A DNA stretch of 64,000 bases from Azospirillum lipoferum (GTDB lineage Bacteria > Pseudomonadota > Alphaproteobacteria > Azospirillales > Azospirillaceae): contig NZ_JALJXJ010000010.1 in the NCBI RefSeq assembly GCF_024170005.1, forward strand, positions 308,435 to 372,434, given 5' to 3'. A model generated the notes under the pieces. The model searched no databases. It saw only the letters and a program-made list of their open reading frames with translations, and was not told the origin of the DNA. A program made the translations under genes and the position numbers. Shown here piece after piece: positions 1 to 8,675 of this stretch. Numbering within the stretch: the first letter of the stretch is position 1; each line of letters starts with the position of its first letter.

Positions 1-72
1 GTGGACTGGGACGTCATCAACGAGAAGCGCCCGGACTGGAACCAGCGCTGGAACAAGGAAATCGAACGGTAA
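1..72 (+). CDS. C-terminal end of an unidentified protein (partial)
   Basis: The frame is open from the first base of the window to a TAA stop at 70-72 and encodes 23 residues ending in DWNQRWNKEIER. The gene starts outside the window. Periplasmic solute-binding proteins of the polyamine or family-1 type often end in a similar Trp/Arg/Asn-rich tail, so a transporter binding protein is possible, but this is a weak resemblance. A strong hairpin follows 10 bp after the stop, which supports a true gene end. Confidence 0.55.
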   Translation: MDWDVINEKRPDWNQRWNKEIER

Positions 73-82
73 TCAGGGCATC

Positions 83-112
83 GAAAAGGGGGCGGAAACG
101 CCCCCTTTTCTT
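83..112 (+). terminator. Rho-independent terminator
   Basis: A perfect 12-bp stem (83-94 with 99-110) closes on a GAAA tetraloop, with A-rich and T-rich outer flanks. It lies between the partial gene ending at 72 (plus) and the DAHP synthase gene ending at 139 (minus), so it can serve both strands. Confidence 0.85.
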
Positions 113-138
113 TATCGCCGAAACGCTGCGACGGATGC

Positions 139-1530
139 TTACTCCGCCGCCACCGCGGCGCGGCGCTGGGCGTCGCGGGACTGGCGCCCGGTCTTCAGCT
201 TCTCCGACAGCAGGAAGGCCAGCTCCAGCGACTGGCTGGCGTTCAGGCGCGGATCGCAGGCGGTGTGGTAGCGCAGAGCCAGATTGTGATCGGTGATCGC
301 CTGGGCACCACCCGTGCACTCCGTCACGTCCTGGCCGGTCAGCTCGAAATGCACGCCGCCGGCATGGGTGCCTTCGGCCTGATGTACTTCGAAGAAGCCT
401 CTAGCCTCGGCCAGCACCCGCTCGACGGGGCGGGTCTTGTAGCCGGTGGTCGACTTGATCGTGTTGCCGTGCATCGGGTCGCAGGACCACACCACGGTGC
501 GGCCTTCGCGCTGGACCTTGCGCAGCAGCGGCGGGAACTTCTCCGCCACCTTGTCGGAGCCCATGCGCACGATCAGCGTCAGGCGCCCGGCCTCGTTGGT
601 CGGGTTCAGGATGTCGATCAGGCGGATCAGCTCGTCCGGATCGGTGGTCGGGCCGCATTTCAGGCCGATCGGGTTCTTCACCCCGCGCAGGAACTCGACA
701 TGGGCGCCGTCGGGCTGGCGGGTGCGGTCGCCGATCCACAGCATATGGGCCGACACGTCGTACCAGTCGCCGGTGGTGCTGTCGACGCGGGTCAGCGCCT
801 GCTCGAACGGCAGCAGCAGCGCCTCATGGCTGGTGAAGAAGTCGGTCTCGCGGATCTGCGGCGTGGTTTCCGCGGTGATGCCGCAGGCGGCCATGAAGGC
901 CAGCGTCTCGTCCAGACGGGTCGCCAGCTCCTGGAAATGCTCGCCGGCCGGCGACTTCTCGACGAAGCTCAGCGTCCACTGATGGACCTTGTGCAGGTCG
1001 GCATAGCCGCCCTGGGCGAAGGCGCGCAGCAGGTTCAGCGTCGCGGCGGCCTGGGTGTAGGCCTGCATCATGCGCTCCGGATCGGGAACGCGGGCGTCGC
1101 TGGTGAAATCGAAGCCGTTGATGATGTCGCCGCGGTAGGACGGCAGTTCGACCCCGTCGATCGCCTCCATGTCGGCCGAGCGTGGCTTGGCGAACTGGCC
1201 GGCCATGCGGCCGACCTTGATGACCGGGATCGAGGCGCCGAAGGTCAGCACCACGGCCATCTGCAGCAGGACGCGGAAGGTGTCGCGGATGTTGTTGGGA
1301 TGGAACTCGGCGAAGCTTTCGGCGCAGTCGCCGCCCTGCAGCAGGAAGGCCTGGCCGGCGGCGGCCTCGGCCAGCTTGGCCTTCAGCCGGCGGGCCTCGC
1401 CGGCGAAGACGAGCGGCGGATAGGAGGACAGGCGCTGTTCGACCGCCTCGACCTTGGACTGATCGGGATAAGTCGGCAACTGCTTCGCCGGTTTCGTCCT
1501 CCAACTGGCGGGTGTCCAACGCTCGACCAT
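139..1530 (-). CDS. aroG: Class II 3-deoxy-7-phosphoheptulonate (DAHP) synthase
   Basis: The 463-residue protein catalyses the first step of the shikimate pathway, condensing phosphoenolpyruvate with erythrose 4-phosphate. It is the plant-type (class II) enzyme: it has the N-terminal WTPASWRTKPAKQLP stretch, LLQGGDCAESF near residue 65, VGRMAGQFAKPRS near residue 105 and WSCDPMHGNT towards the C-terminus, which carry substrate and metal ligands in this family. The length matches bacterial class II enzymes of about 450-470 residues. It is transcribed alone, convergent with the gene ending at 72. The symbol aroG follows the usage for mycobacterial class II enzymes; other names are in use. Confidence 0.95.
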   Translation of the reverse strand: MVERWTPASWRTKPAKQLPTYPDQSKVEAVEQRLSSYPPLVFAGEARRLKAKLAEAAAGQAFLLQGGDCAESFAEFHPNNIRDTFRVLLQMAVVLTFGASIPVIKVGRMAGQFAKPRSADMEAIDGVELPSYRGDIINGFDFTSDARVPDPERMMQAYTQAAATLNLLRAFAQGGYADLHKVHQWTLSFVEKSPAGEHFQELATRLDETLAFMAACGITAETTPQIRETDFFTSHEALLLPFEQALTRVDSTTGDWYDVSAHMLWIGDRTRQPDGAHVEFLRGVKNPIGLKCGPTTDPDELIRLIDILNPTNEAGRLTLIVRMGSDKVAEKFPPLLRKVQREGRTVVWSCDPMHGNTIKSTTGYKTRPVERVLAEARGFFEVHQAEGTHAGGVHFELTGQDVTECTGGAQAITDHNLALRYHTACDPRLNASQSLELAFLLSEKLKTGRQSRDAQRRAAVAAE

Positions 1531-1824
1531 GACGCGCCTGCTCTTCCTTGACGATTGCGGAACGGGGGCCGGGCGGGCGGCGAACGACCGGCGGCGAACC
1601 CCGTGGGGGGTACTCTATAGCGCGACTCGCGGTAACTTTTCCACAGTTTAGGCCGGCCTCCCGGCAATGCTGTGCCGCGGGCGCAGGTCGCCTGCCACCG
1701 GGGGTGATTTCGGATGAAAGAATCTTCTCGTCATCCCCGCTTTGCAAGGGCCGCTGGCGGCGGTTGCGTGCCACCGCTATACATCGGGGGAGACCGACCA
1801 TGCGCCCTAAGAGGAGCCTCCCCG

Positions 1825-3189
1825 GTGAAAGCGACATCCTGGCGGGCGAAGCGCCTGTCTTCCTGGGGGCAGGCCCTTGCGGTCTACCGCGACCCGCGTG
1901 TGCTGGCGATCCTGTTCCTCGGCTTCTCCGAAGGGTTGCCGCTGGCGCTGACCGGCGCCACGCTGAATGTCTGGCTGACCGAACAGGGCGTCAGCCGGAC
2001 CAACATCGGGCTGTTCGCGCTGGTCACCATGCCCTATGCTCTGAAATTCCTGTGGGCGCCGCTGATCGACAGGCTGCGGTTGCCGGTGATGACCCGGCTG
2101 TTCGGGCGGCGGCGCGGCTGGGCGCTGACGGCGCAGGCCGCACTGATGGCAGCCCTGCTGGGGTTGGGCAGCACCAGCCCGGGGCAGGACCTGTGGTGGA
2201 CGGCGATGTGCGCGGTGCTGGTCGCCTTCTGTTCCGCCAGCCAGGACATCGTCGTCGACGCCTACCGTGTCGAGGTGCTGGAGGAGCATCAGCAGGCCGC
2301 CGGTGCCGCGGTGCTGGTGCTGGGCTATCGCTTCGGCCTGATGGCGGCGGGGGCGGGCGCCCTCTATGTCGCGGAATTCTATGGCTGGCGTACCGCTTAC
2401 GAGGTGATGGCCGGGCTGGTTCTGGTCGGGATGGCGACCATCCTGCTGTGCCGCGAACCGAAGGAGCCGCCGCCCAGCGCTCGCGAAAAGCTGATCGCCG
2501 AATGGCTTAGCCACCGGCCGCACCTGTCGGGTCGCAGCGCGGTGATGTTCGCCTGGATTTACGGGGCGGTGGTGGCGCCCTTCCTCCAGTTCATGGAGCG
2601 GCGTGCCTGGATGGTGATTCTGGCTTTCATCGCCAGCTACAAGCTGGGGGAGGTTCTGGCCGGTCAGATGTCCTCGACCTTCTACATCAGCTTAGGCTTC
2701 ACCAAGGCGGAGATCGCCACGGTCAGCAAGCTGTTCGGCCTGTGGGCGACCATCGCCGGGGGACTGATCGGCGGACTTCTGGTCGGCAAGGTCGGGGTGC
2801 TGCGCGGCCTGATGATCGGCGGCATCCTGCAGATGGTGTCGAATCTGGGCTATGTCGCGCTGGCCTGGACCGGCAACGACGTCTCCGTCCTGGCGGTGAC
2901 GGTGACGATCGACAATGTCTGCGGCGGCATCGCCACCGCGGCCTTCGTCGCCTATCTGTCGGGCCTGTGCAACGTCTCCTACACTGCGACCCAGTATGCG
3001 CTGCTGTCGAGCTTCTACAAGCTGGGTGGCGACCTGTTCGGCGCGTCATCCGGCTGGCTGGCGGAGCGGATGGACTGGGTCAGCTTCTTCCTGCTGTCGA
3101 TGGCCGGCGCCATCCCGGCGCTCTGCCTGCTGGTCTGGCTGATGGGCCTGCACCGGCGCGAGGAAGAGGCTGCCGTCCCCGCGCAGTGA
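1825..3189 (+). CDS. ampG: AmpG-family muropeptide permease (MFS)
   Basis: An inner-membrane major-facilitator protein of 454 residues. AmpG members import anhydro-muropeptides released from the cell wall for recycling. The N-terminal run YRDPRVLAILFLGFSEGLPLALTG is typical of AmpG, and about 12 hydrophobic segments follow. The frame is open from 1714, but the GTG at 1825 is chosen because AAGAGGAG lies 9 bases upstream and the family N-terminal motif follows shortly after. It is divergent from the DAHP synthase gene. NagZ at 49.5 kb acts in the same cell-wall recycling route, though the genes are not linked. Confidence 0.88.
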   Translation: MKATSWRAKRLSSWGQALAVYRDPRVLAILFLGFSEGLPLALTGATLNVWLTEQGVSRTNIGLFALVTMPYALKFLWAPLIDRLRLPVMTRLFGRRRGWALTAQAALMAALLGLGSTSPGQDLWWTAMCAVLVAFCSASQDIVVDAYRVEVLEEHQQAAGAAVLVLGYRFGLMAAGAGALYVAEFYGWRTAYEVMAGLVLVGMATILLCREPKEPPPSAREKLIAEWLSHRPHLSGRSAVMFAWIYGAVVAPFLQFMERRAWMVILAFIASYKLGEVLAGQMSSTFYISLGFTKAEIATVSKLFGLWATIAGGLIGGLLVGKVGVLRGLMIGGILQMVSNLGYVALAWTGNDVSVLAVTVTIDNVCGGIATAAFVAYLSGLCNVSYTATQYALLSSFYKLGGDLFGASSGWLAERMDWVSFFLLSMAGAIPALCLLVWLMGLHRREEEAAVPAQ

Positions 3190-3216
3190 CGGGGACGGAG
3201 ATGCCGGAGGGTCCGA

Positions 3217-4119
3217 TCAGCCCTTGGTGGTCGTCTTGGTCTTGCCGGCACCCGGCCCGGCGCCCAGGTCGGCGCCGGTCAGGGGATCGGCGTCGGGCTT
3301 CGACATGGTGCGGGCGGCCACGGCGTTGACCGCCGCCAGTTCCGACGCAGCCAGCTTGACCGTCGGATTGCCGTCGCCGCCGTTGACCGGGGCGTCGCCC
3401 ATCTTGACGTCGACGAATTCCCACTGGGCGCCCTGGTTCCAGGGACCGCGCATGTCGCCTTCGCCCTGGCTCATGTTGTAATACTTGTCGGTGTATTCGG
3501 GCTTGCCCGGCAGCTTGCCCGGCGGGAAGTTGTTGTCGATGGCGTAGAGCGCCTTCTCGAAGCTCTTCTGGTGGGCGATCTCGCGGGTCATCAGGAAGCC
3601 CAGCGCATCCTTCACGCCCGGATCGTCGGTGACGTTGATCAGGCGTTCGTAAATGATCTTGGCACGCGCCTCCGCCGCGACGTTGGAACGCAGGTCGGCC
3701 GTCGGTTCGCCGATGCTGTCGATATAGCCGCCGGTCCACAACTGCCCGGCGGAGTTCACCAGGGCCGGTCCGCCGCCATAGAGCAGCGACAGGGTGTGGC
3801 TGCCGTTGCCCTGGGTGATGTTGGCATAGAGGTCGGCGGTGGCCTCCGCCCCCTCGGCCAGCTTGCCCTTGGCGCCCTTGGTCAGCATGGCGACGATGGA
3901 GCCGATCACCTCAAGGTGGCTCAGTTCCTCGGTCGCGATGTCGATCAGCATGTCCTTGCGGCCCGGATCCTCGTCAGCCAGACCCTGGGTGAAATAGCGC
4001 ATGGCTGCAGCCAGTTCGCCCTGTGGACCGCCGAACTGCTCAAGCATCAGGCTGGCGAGCACCGGATTCGGCTCAGACACGCGAACCGTGTACATGAGCT
4101 TTTTGTTGTGCATGAACAT
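3217..4119 (-). CDS. Manganese-containing catalase
   Basis: A 300-residue non-heme dimanganese catalase that converts hydrogen peroxide to water and oxygen. The ferritin-like fold is recognisable from the metal-ligand positions: Glu35 in GGPQGELAAAMRYF, Glu65 and His68 in EELSHLE, a Glu in the AEARAKIIYERL helix and a His in MTREIAHQKSFEKAL. A C-terminal extension rich in Gly, Lys and Thr (GAGKTKTTTKG) follows the core. The ATG at 4119 has AGGAGG about 8 bases upstream. The gene stands alone, convergent with ampG, and a general-stress-type promoter can be proposed at 4209-4233. Confidence 0.95.
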   Translation of the reverse strand: MFMHNKKLMYTVRVSEPNPVLASLMLEQFGGPQGELAAAMRYFTQGLADEDPGRKDMLIDIATEELSHLEVIGSIVAMLTKGAKGKLAEGAEATADLYANITQGNGSHTLSLLYGGGPALVNSAGQLWTGGYIDSIGEPTADLRSNVAAEARAKIIYERLINVTDDPGVKDALGFLMTREIAHQKSFEKALYAIDNNFPPGKLPGKPEYTDKYYNMSQGEGDMRGPWNQGAQWEFVDVKMGDAPVNGGDGNPTVKLAASELAAVNAVAARTMSKPDADPLTGADLGAGPGAGKTKTTTKG

Positions 4120-4208
4120 GCGAGGGATTCCTCCTGCGTCAGATGGCCCGCTTTGCAGGGGCCGCGGATCGCAGCGATCGGGACCGGGCCGGATCGCTCC
4201 ATCCCCTC

Positions 4209-4233
4209 AACCGCGTATCCTTAGAAGCGTTCC
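4209..4233 (-). promoter_or_regulatory. Candidate EcfG-type (general stress) promoter of the Mn catalase gene
   Basis: On the minus strand GGAAC is followed after 16 bases by GGTT, one mismatch from the alphaproteobacterial EcfG consensus GGAAC-N16/17-CGTT. It lies about 90 bases upstream of the catalase start. Mn catalases are often stress-regulated, so the placement makes sense, but the match is short and unproven. Confidence 0.4.
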
Positions 4234-4386
4234 AGGAGAAATGCCTGCTTCGGAGTGTTATGACGGACGGATCCTGACGGAGGCTGCAATGACTGCCTTC
4301 CGTGCAGATCCTGTCTGGCAGCGGGCAATGGCAGCGGGGGTTCCGCGGGCGTGTGACGCCCCGCTGCCGTCGGCGCCTGAGACTTA

Positions 4387-4881
4387 TTACTGTGCCTGGG
4401 CGCGGCAGGCTTCCAGGGCGGAAATCGCCTTGCGGGTGTCGTCGAGATAGTAGGTGTAGGCGTAATCGTCGCTCTTTCCGTCGATTTCCATGTAGAGTTC
4501 ACGGCCGTTCATCAGGGCGTCGATCGCTTTGGATGTCGCCGGAATGCCGACGACGGCCATCGTCTTGTCGATGGCGGCGCCCGGGACCTTGTCGCTCCAC
4601 TTCTTATCCACCGACAGGGAGATGGTGAGATCTTCCTTTTCCTTCAGCTTCCAGGCGGAATCGCCGAAGATCAGCACCATCGCCTGACCCTTGTTCGTGT
4701 AGGCGAGGGCGATGGTGGCGGTGTCCTTCGTTTCGGTCTTCCATTCCTGGCTGATGGCGCAGTCCTTGTCGATCTTGACGTCCCACACGCCGATCTTGGT
4801 CTGGGCATGAGCCGCGCCGATCGAGGCGAACGCCGCAACGCAGGCAGCCGCTGCAAAAATTCCACGCATATTTAGGGCCAT
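4387..4881 (-). CDS. Small exported protein of unknown function
   Basis: A 164-residue protein with a clear signal peptide ending in GAAHAQ (about residue 27). The mature part starts with KIGVWDVKIDKDC, loosely like invasion-associated locus B (IalB) proteins, and ends with a Cys in LEACRAQ, so a disulfide is possible. The second half (SLSVDKKW, then ATSKAIDALMNGRELYMEID) resembles the central part of the exported protein at 20553-21923, suggesting a shared periplasmic domain. The ATG at 4881 is favoured by the signal peptide; an internal Met four codons later would also work. It is transcribed alone, downstream of gor. Confidence 0.8.
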   Translation of the reverse strand: MALNMRGIFAAAACVAAFASIGAAHAQTKIGVWDVKIDKDCAISQEWKTETKDTATIALAYTNKGQAMVLIFGDSAWKLKEKEDLTISLSVDKKWSDKVPGAAIDKTMAVVGIPATSKAIDALMNGRELYMEIDGKSDDYAYTYYLDDTRKAISALEACRAQAQ

Positions 4882-4967
4882 TCCATGGGAAAATTGTTCG
4901 TATCACCATGGTAGGTACCGCAATCGGGTAAGGTCCAGGGATTTCCGGTCCTTATACTGGAATGTAA

Positions 4968-5003
4968 CAGGGTCATGAGTGGAGCTTTCCGCTCATGACC
5001 CTG
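4968..5003 (-). terminator. Strong hairpin downstream of gor
   Basis: A 12-bp perfect inverted repeat (4968-4979 with 4992-5003) continues inward through a G-T pair and GGA/TCC to a 4-base loop. It lies 42 bp past the gor stop codon. The following minus-strand bases (TTACATTCC) are only mildly T-rich, so it may act as a terminator or as an mRNA-stabilising structure. Confidence 0.6.
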
Positions 5004-5044
5004 GTACGGATGGCCCGTCACGGCCTTCCACTATAGGCGATCGC

Positions 5045-6412
5045 TCAGATCTTCTTTTCCGGTTCAGCCTTCTCGCGCATCAACACGAACTCCTCCGCCG
5101 TGGAGGGGTGGAGGGCAATGGTGCGGTCGAAGTCGCGCTTGGTGGCCCCGCAGTTCAGCGCGATGGCCAACGCCTGCATCATCTCCGGCGCGTCCATGCC
5201 CATCATGTGGCAGCCCAGCACGCGCTGGCTCTCGCCGTCCACCACCAGCTTCATCAGCACCCGCTCGTCGCGGCCGGACAGGGTGTGCTTCATCGGGCGG
5301 AAGCCGGCCTTGTAGATGTCGACCTGCGGGTATTCGGCGCGGGCCTGCATCTCGGTCAGGCCGACGGTGCCTAGCGGTGGCAACGAGAACACCGCAGTCG
5401 GCACATTGTCGTAACCGATGCGCATCGGGTTGTCGTTGAACAGCGTCTCGGCCAGCGCCCGGCCCTCGGCAATCGCGATCGGGGTCAATGCCATGCGGTC
5501 GGTGACGTCGCCGATGGCATAGATGTTGTCGACCGACGTCCGCGACCATTCGTCGACCGGAACCGCACCGGCCTCGGTCAGCGTGATGCCGACCTCTTCC
5601 AGCCCCAGATTCTTCGTGTTCGGCCGGCGGCCGGTGGCAGCCATCACCAGACCGGCCGAATGCTCGCGGCCCATATGGTCGGTCAGGGTATAGCCGCCGG
5701 GGCCCTTCTCCAGCTTCGCCGGCTTGCAGCGCGAGATGATGTTGACGCCGCGCTTGCGCATCTCCTGCGCCAGGGCGACGCGGATGTCGTCGTCGAAGCC
5801 GTTCAGCAGGTCGTCGCCGCGGATCATCAGCGTCACTTCGGCACCCAGGCCGCGGAAGATACTGGCGAATTCCACGGCGATGTAGCCGCCGCCGATGATC
5901 AGGACGGAGTGGGGCAGTTTTTCCAGATGCAGCGCCTCGTTGGAGGTCACGGCATGCTCGATCCCCTCGACCGGCGGCAGCGACGGCCAGCCGCCGGTGG
6001 CGATCAGGATGTTGCGGGCGGTATAGCGCTTGCCGTCGACCTCCACCGTGTGGCGGTCGATGATCCGGCCGAATCCCTCATACAGGGTGACGCCGGAATT
6101 CTTCAGCATGTTGATGTAGATGCCGTTCAGCCGGTCGATCTCGCTGTCCTTGCGCGCGATCAGCGTCTCCCAGTCGAAGGAGGGCATGGGCGCGCTCCAG
6201 CCATAACCCGCGGAGTCCTCGAAGCCGTCGCGGAACTGGGCAGCGTAGACCAGAAGCTTCTTCGGCACGCAGCCGCGGATCACGCAGGTGCCGCCGACGC
6301 GGCTGCCCTCGCAGATCGCCACCTTGGCGCCATAGGACGCCGCGCGCCGGCTGGCGGCGACACCGCCGGACCCCGCCCCGATGGTGAAGAGGTCGAAATC
6401 ATACTCGGCCAC
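5045..6412 (-). CDS. gor: Glutathione-disulfide reductase
   Basis: A 455-residue cytosolic FAD-dependent pyridine nucleotide-disulfide oxidoreductase that regenerates glutathione with NADPH. It has the N-terminal FAD motif TIGAGSGGVAASRRAA (about residues 10-25), redox cysteines 43 and 48 in GGTCVIRGCVPKK, a second dinucleotide motif IIGGGYIAVEFASIF, and the C-terminal active-site His in ALHPSTAEEFV. A GTG at 6412 is preferred over the more upstream codon at 6457 because AAGGAG lies 7-8 bases before it and the protein then matches the family length and N-terminus. It is encoded beside the FliL-like gene on the same strand. Confidence 0.93.
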   Translation of the reverse strand: MAEYDFDLFTIGAGSGGVAASRRAASYGAKVAICEGSRVGGTCVIRGCVPKKLLVYAAQFRDGFEDSAGYGWSAPMPSFDWETLIARKDSEIDRLNGIYINMLKNSGVTLYEGFGRIIDRHTVEVDGKRYTARNILIATGGWPSLPPVEGIEHAVTSNEALHLEKLPHSVLIIGGGYIAVEFASIFRGLGAEVTLMIRGDDLLNGFDDDIRVALAQEMRKRGVNIISRCKPAKLEKGPGGYTLTDHMGREHSAGLVMAATGRRPNTKNLGLEEVGITLTEAGAVPVDEWSRTSVDNIYAIGDVTDRMALTPIAIAEGRALAETLFNDNPMRIGYDNVPTAVFSLPPLGTVGLTEMQARAEYPQVDIYKAGFRPMKHTLSGRDERVLMKLVVDGESQRVLGCHMMGMDAPEMMQALAIALNCGATKRDFDRTIALHPSTAEEFVLMREKAEPEKKI

Positions 6413-6518
6413 GGCCGTCTCCTTCCGCAACTGGACCTTGATTCCACGAATGATCACGGGCCCGCTGGATGTAGTCCGGCAGGATATGGGGTGGCAAGGC
6501 TCGTTGGGAAGCGCGCCG

Positions 6519-7043
6519 TCAGCGCAGCAGCATGTCCTGGATCAGCACTTGTCGAAGCTTCAGCGGCCGCATGGTCTTGTTGGCGACGTAGCGCAGCGCG
6601 TCCTTCACATAGACCTGCCCGTCGGCGCCGCGCAATTCGGCCGGATCGACCTCCAGCAGGCGCCGGCTCATGGCGTCGGCGATGCGCGGCAGGTGCGGCG
6701 TGACCGTTTCCATCGGCGTGGACGGGTCGAACTCCAGAACGGCGCGCAGCCGCAGTTCCTGCAAGCGGCGGCCATCGTTCAGCGTGACGGTCAGGGTGGG
6801 CAGGGTGGCATAGACGGCCGGAGCGGCCTCGATCCGGGCGGGAGGATGGGCACCCTGGGCGGGGGCCGGACGAAGCAACAGCGCACCACCGGCCCCGGCA
6901 CCGGCGAAGGCCAGCATCAGCCCCAGCAGAGCCAGGATCATGCGGTTCCCGGTTCCCTCGAAGGAAGGCAGGGTTTCCCGTACGGGTTCGGCGAACCGGG
7001 ATTCGGCAAACTGGGATTGAGCGGACATCGCTGCCTTGGTCAT
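6519..7043 (-). CDS. fliL: FliL-family flagellar basal-body-associated protein
   Basis: A 174-residue single-pass membrane protein. An N-terminal cytoplasmic stretch is followed by a hydrophobic segment (MILALLGLMLAFAGAGAGGALLL, about residues 35-57) and a periplasmic domain with YATLPTLTVTLNDGRRLQELRLRAVLEF, the usual FliL pattern. FliL proteins associate with the stator at the flagellar basal body. No other flagellar gene is nearby, so it may be a stand-alone paralogue. The ATG at 7043 was chosen because a promoter fits just upstream and GAAGGG precedes it; the frame is open to 7082. Confidence 0.78.
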   Translation of the reverse strand: MTKAAMSAQSQFAESRFAEPVRETLPSFEGTGNRMILALLGLMLAFAGAGAGGALLLRPAPAQGAHPPARIEAAPAVYATLPTLTVTLNDGRRLQELRLRAVLEFDPSTPMETVTPHLPRIADAMSRRLLEVDPAELRGADGQVYVKDALRYVANKTMRPLKLRQVLIQDMLLR

Positions 7044-7082
7044 TCCGCCCTTCTTGGTTGCTGCCGATGAACCGGTGCGCAA

Positions 7083-7111
7083 ACTCTAAAAGCGCGGAAG
7101 GGGTAGGTCAA
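7083..7111 (-). promoter_or_regulatory. Candidate sigma-70-type promoter of the FliL-like gene
   Basis: On the minus strand TTGACC (7106-7111) and TAGAGT (7083-7088) are separated by 17 bases. The predicted start of transcription falls about 30 bases upstream of the ATG at 7043. The fit to the housekeeping consensus is good at both boxes. Confidence 0.5.
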
Positions 7112-7435
7112 ATAAAGGTATTTTATCTGGTTTTGTTTTGATTGTTCGCGGATGGCCAGCATTCGATTTTGGGACTGTGAAGTATTTTTCACCAGCATTT
7201 GATCTATGCTCCGGCTGCCACCGTCCCGTTCCCCGCCGAAAAATGCAACGCAGCCATCCGCTACGGGTGGGCCGGGCGGGAAGCCTCTTCCCCCGCCTGC
7301 CCGGGGCGTATAATGCTGGAATTCCAACACAACCGGCTGGCGGCTCCGTTCGTCGGCCCGGCATCGACAACGAAGCACTGCAGGGTCATGCGCGGACACA
7401 GGCGCAGACAGGGGCGGAAGGCGAGGGTGACGGGT
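7112..7435. other. Intergenic region between divergent genes
   Basis: About 320 bp separate the fliL-like promoter from the next plus-strand gene. The left 100 bp are AT-rich relative to the surroundings, which suits a promoter region. I see no convincing gene, repeat or structured RNA. The plus-strand frame is open through part of it, but its predicted sequence lacks family similarity before the ATG at 7436. Confidence 0.5.
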
Positions 7436-8629
7436 ATGAGCGACAGCGACAACCGGCCGGCCGGCAGCCGGGCAGCGGGCATCCGAACGGCTGGAAACGG
7501 ACCGACGGCCCTCCACCCGTCCTCCGCCACCGTTCCCGACTGGACGGACACCTATTTCCGACGCACCAAGGAAGCGGTGGGCAAATTCGGCGACAAGACC
7601 GTCACCTACGCCATTTTCATGCGGCGCCCGGTGGTCTGTGCCCCGCGCCTGGCGGTGGAATGGCTGGAGGCGGTGGCGCGCGAGCGCAACACCAGTTTCC
7701 AGATCGAACTGAACTATCCCGAAGGCAAATGGGTCGGCGCCGGCGAGCCGATCATGTACATCACCGGCTCCTTCTACCATCTGGTCGATTGCGAGACGAT
7801 CCTGCTGCAGAAGCTGGGTCCTGCCAGCGTCGCGGCCTACAACGCCTTCACCATGTGCGCCGACCTGCCGAAGGTTGCCTTCCTCGCCATGGACGCCCGC
7901 CATTGCGCCGGGACGGAAATGGCGGAGATGATGGCCTATGCCGCCTCCGTCGGGTCCGACCGGGCCAAGCGCAAGGTCGGCGCCAAGGGGTTTGTCGGCA
8001 ATGCCACCGACGCCACCGCCCCCTATTTCGGGCAGGAGCGGGGCATGGGCACCATGCCGCACGCCCTGATCGGCTATGCCGGATCGACCGTGCGCGCGGC
8101 GGAGATGTTCCACGAGACCTTTTCCGACCTGCCGCTGACCGTCCTGGTCGATTACTTCGGCCGCGAGATCACCGACGGGCTGGAGGTCTGCCGCCGCTTC
8201 CCGCAGCTTGCCGCCCAGGGCAAGCTGTCGCTGCGGCTCGACACCCCCGGCGGCCGCTTTGTCGAGGGGCTGGATCCGCCCGGCTCCTATGCCGTGCTGG
8301 AACGCCATGCGCCGCACGCCATCCGCGGCTACCGCGACGAGACGCAACTGCGCTACCTGATCGGCACCGGCGTGTCGGCCGCGGCGATCCATTACGTGCG
8401 CGAACGGCTGGACGAGGCCGGCTTCCCGGCGGTGAAGATCGTCGCCAGCAGCGGCTTCGGTCCGGCCAAGTGCCGCCTGATGGCAGAAGCCAACGCCCCG
8501 GTGGACATCATCGGCACCGGCAGCTACCTGCCTGAGCGCTGGACCGAGACCTACGCGACTGCTGATATCATCGAGTATGATGGTGAACGCCGTGTGAAGG
8601 TCGGTCGCGAGTTCCTGTTCCGGCGATAG
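7436..8629 (+). CDS. pncB: Nicotinate phosphoribosyltransferase-like protein
   Basis: A 397-residue enzyme of the nicotinate/quinolinate phosphoribosyltransferase fold, which would convert nicotinate to nicotinate mononucleotide for NAD salvage. Recognisable parts are FLAMDARHCAGTEMAEMMAYAASVG, GFVGNATDATAPYFG, the family-typical GTMPHALIGY and, near the C-terminus, IVASSGFGPAKC and VDIIGTGSYLPE. It looks closer to the archaeal-type enzymes than to Escherichia coli PncB, so the exact substrate is inferred. The start is placed at ATG 7436, after a GAGGGTG sequence, although the frame stays open upstream. A bidirectional terminator follows. Confidence 0.8.
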   Translation: MSDSDNRPAGSRAAGIRTAGNGPTALHPSSATVPDWTDTYFRRTKEAVGKFGDKTVTYAIFMRRPVVCAPRLAVEWLEAVARERNTSFQIELNYPEGKWVGAGEPIMYITGSFYHLVDCETILLQKLGPASVAAYNAFTMCADLPKVAFLAMDARHCAGTEMAEMMAYAASVGSDRAKRKVGAKGFVGNATDATAPYFGQERGMGTMPHALIGYAGSTVRAAEMFHETFSDLPLTVLVDYFGREITDGLEVCRRFPQLAAQGKLSLRLDTPGGRFVEGLDPPGSYAVLERHAPHAIRGYRDETQLRYLIGTGVSAAAIHYVRERLDEAGFPAVKIVASSGFGPAKCRLMAEANAPVDIIGTGSYLPERWTETYATADIIEYDGERRVKVGREFLFRR

Positions 8630-8641
8630 TCGCGAAGAATC

Positions 8642-8668
8642 CGCCCTCTCCCGTCCCGGGAGAGGGCG
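8642..8668. terminator. Bidirectional terminator
   Basis: A perfect 12-bp GC-rich stem (8642-8653 with 8657-8668) with a 3-base loop lies in the 46-bp gap between two convergent genes. It lacks a long T-run, but its position supports a terminator role for both. Confidence 0.7.
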
Positions 8669-8675
8669 TTGCCCC

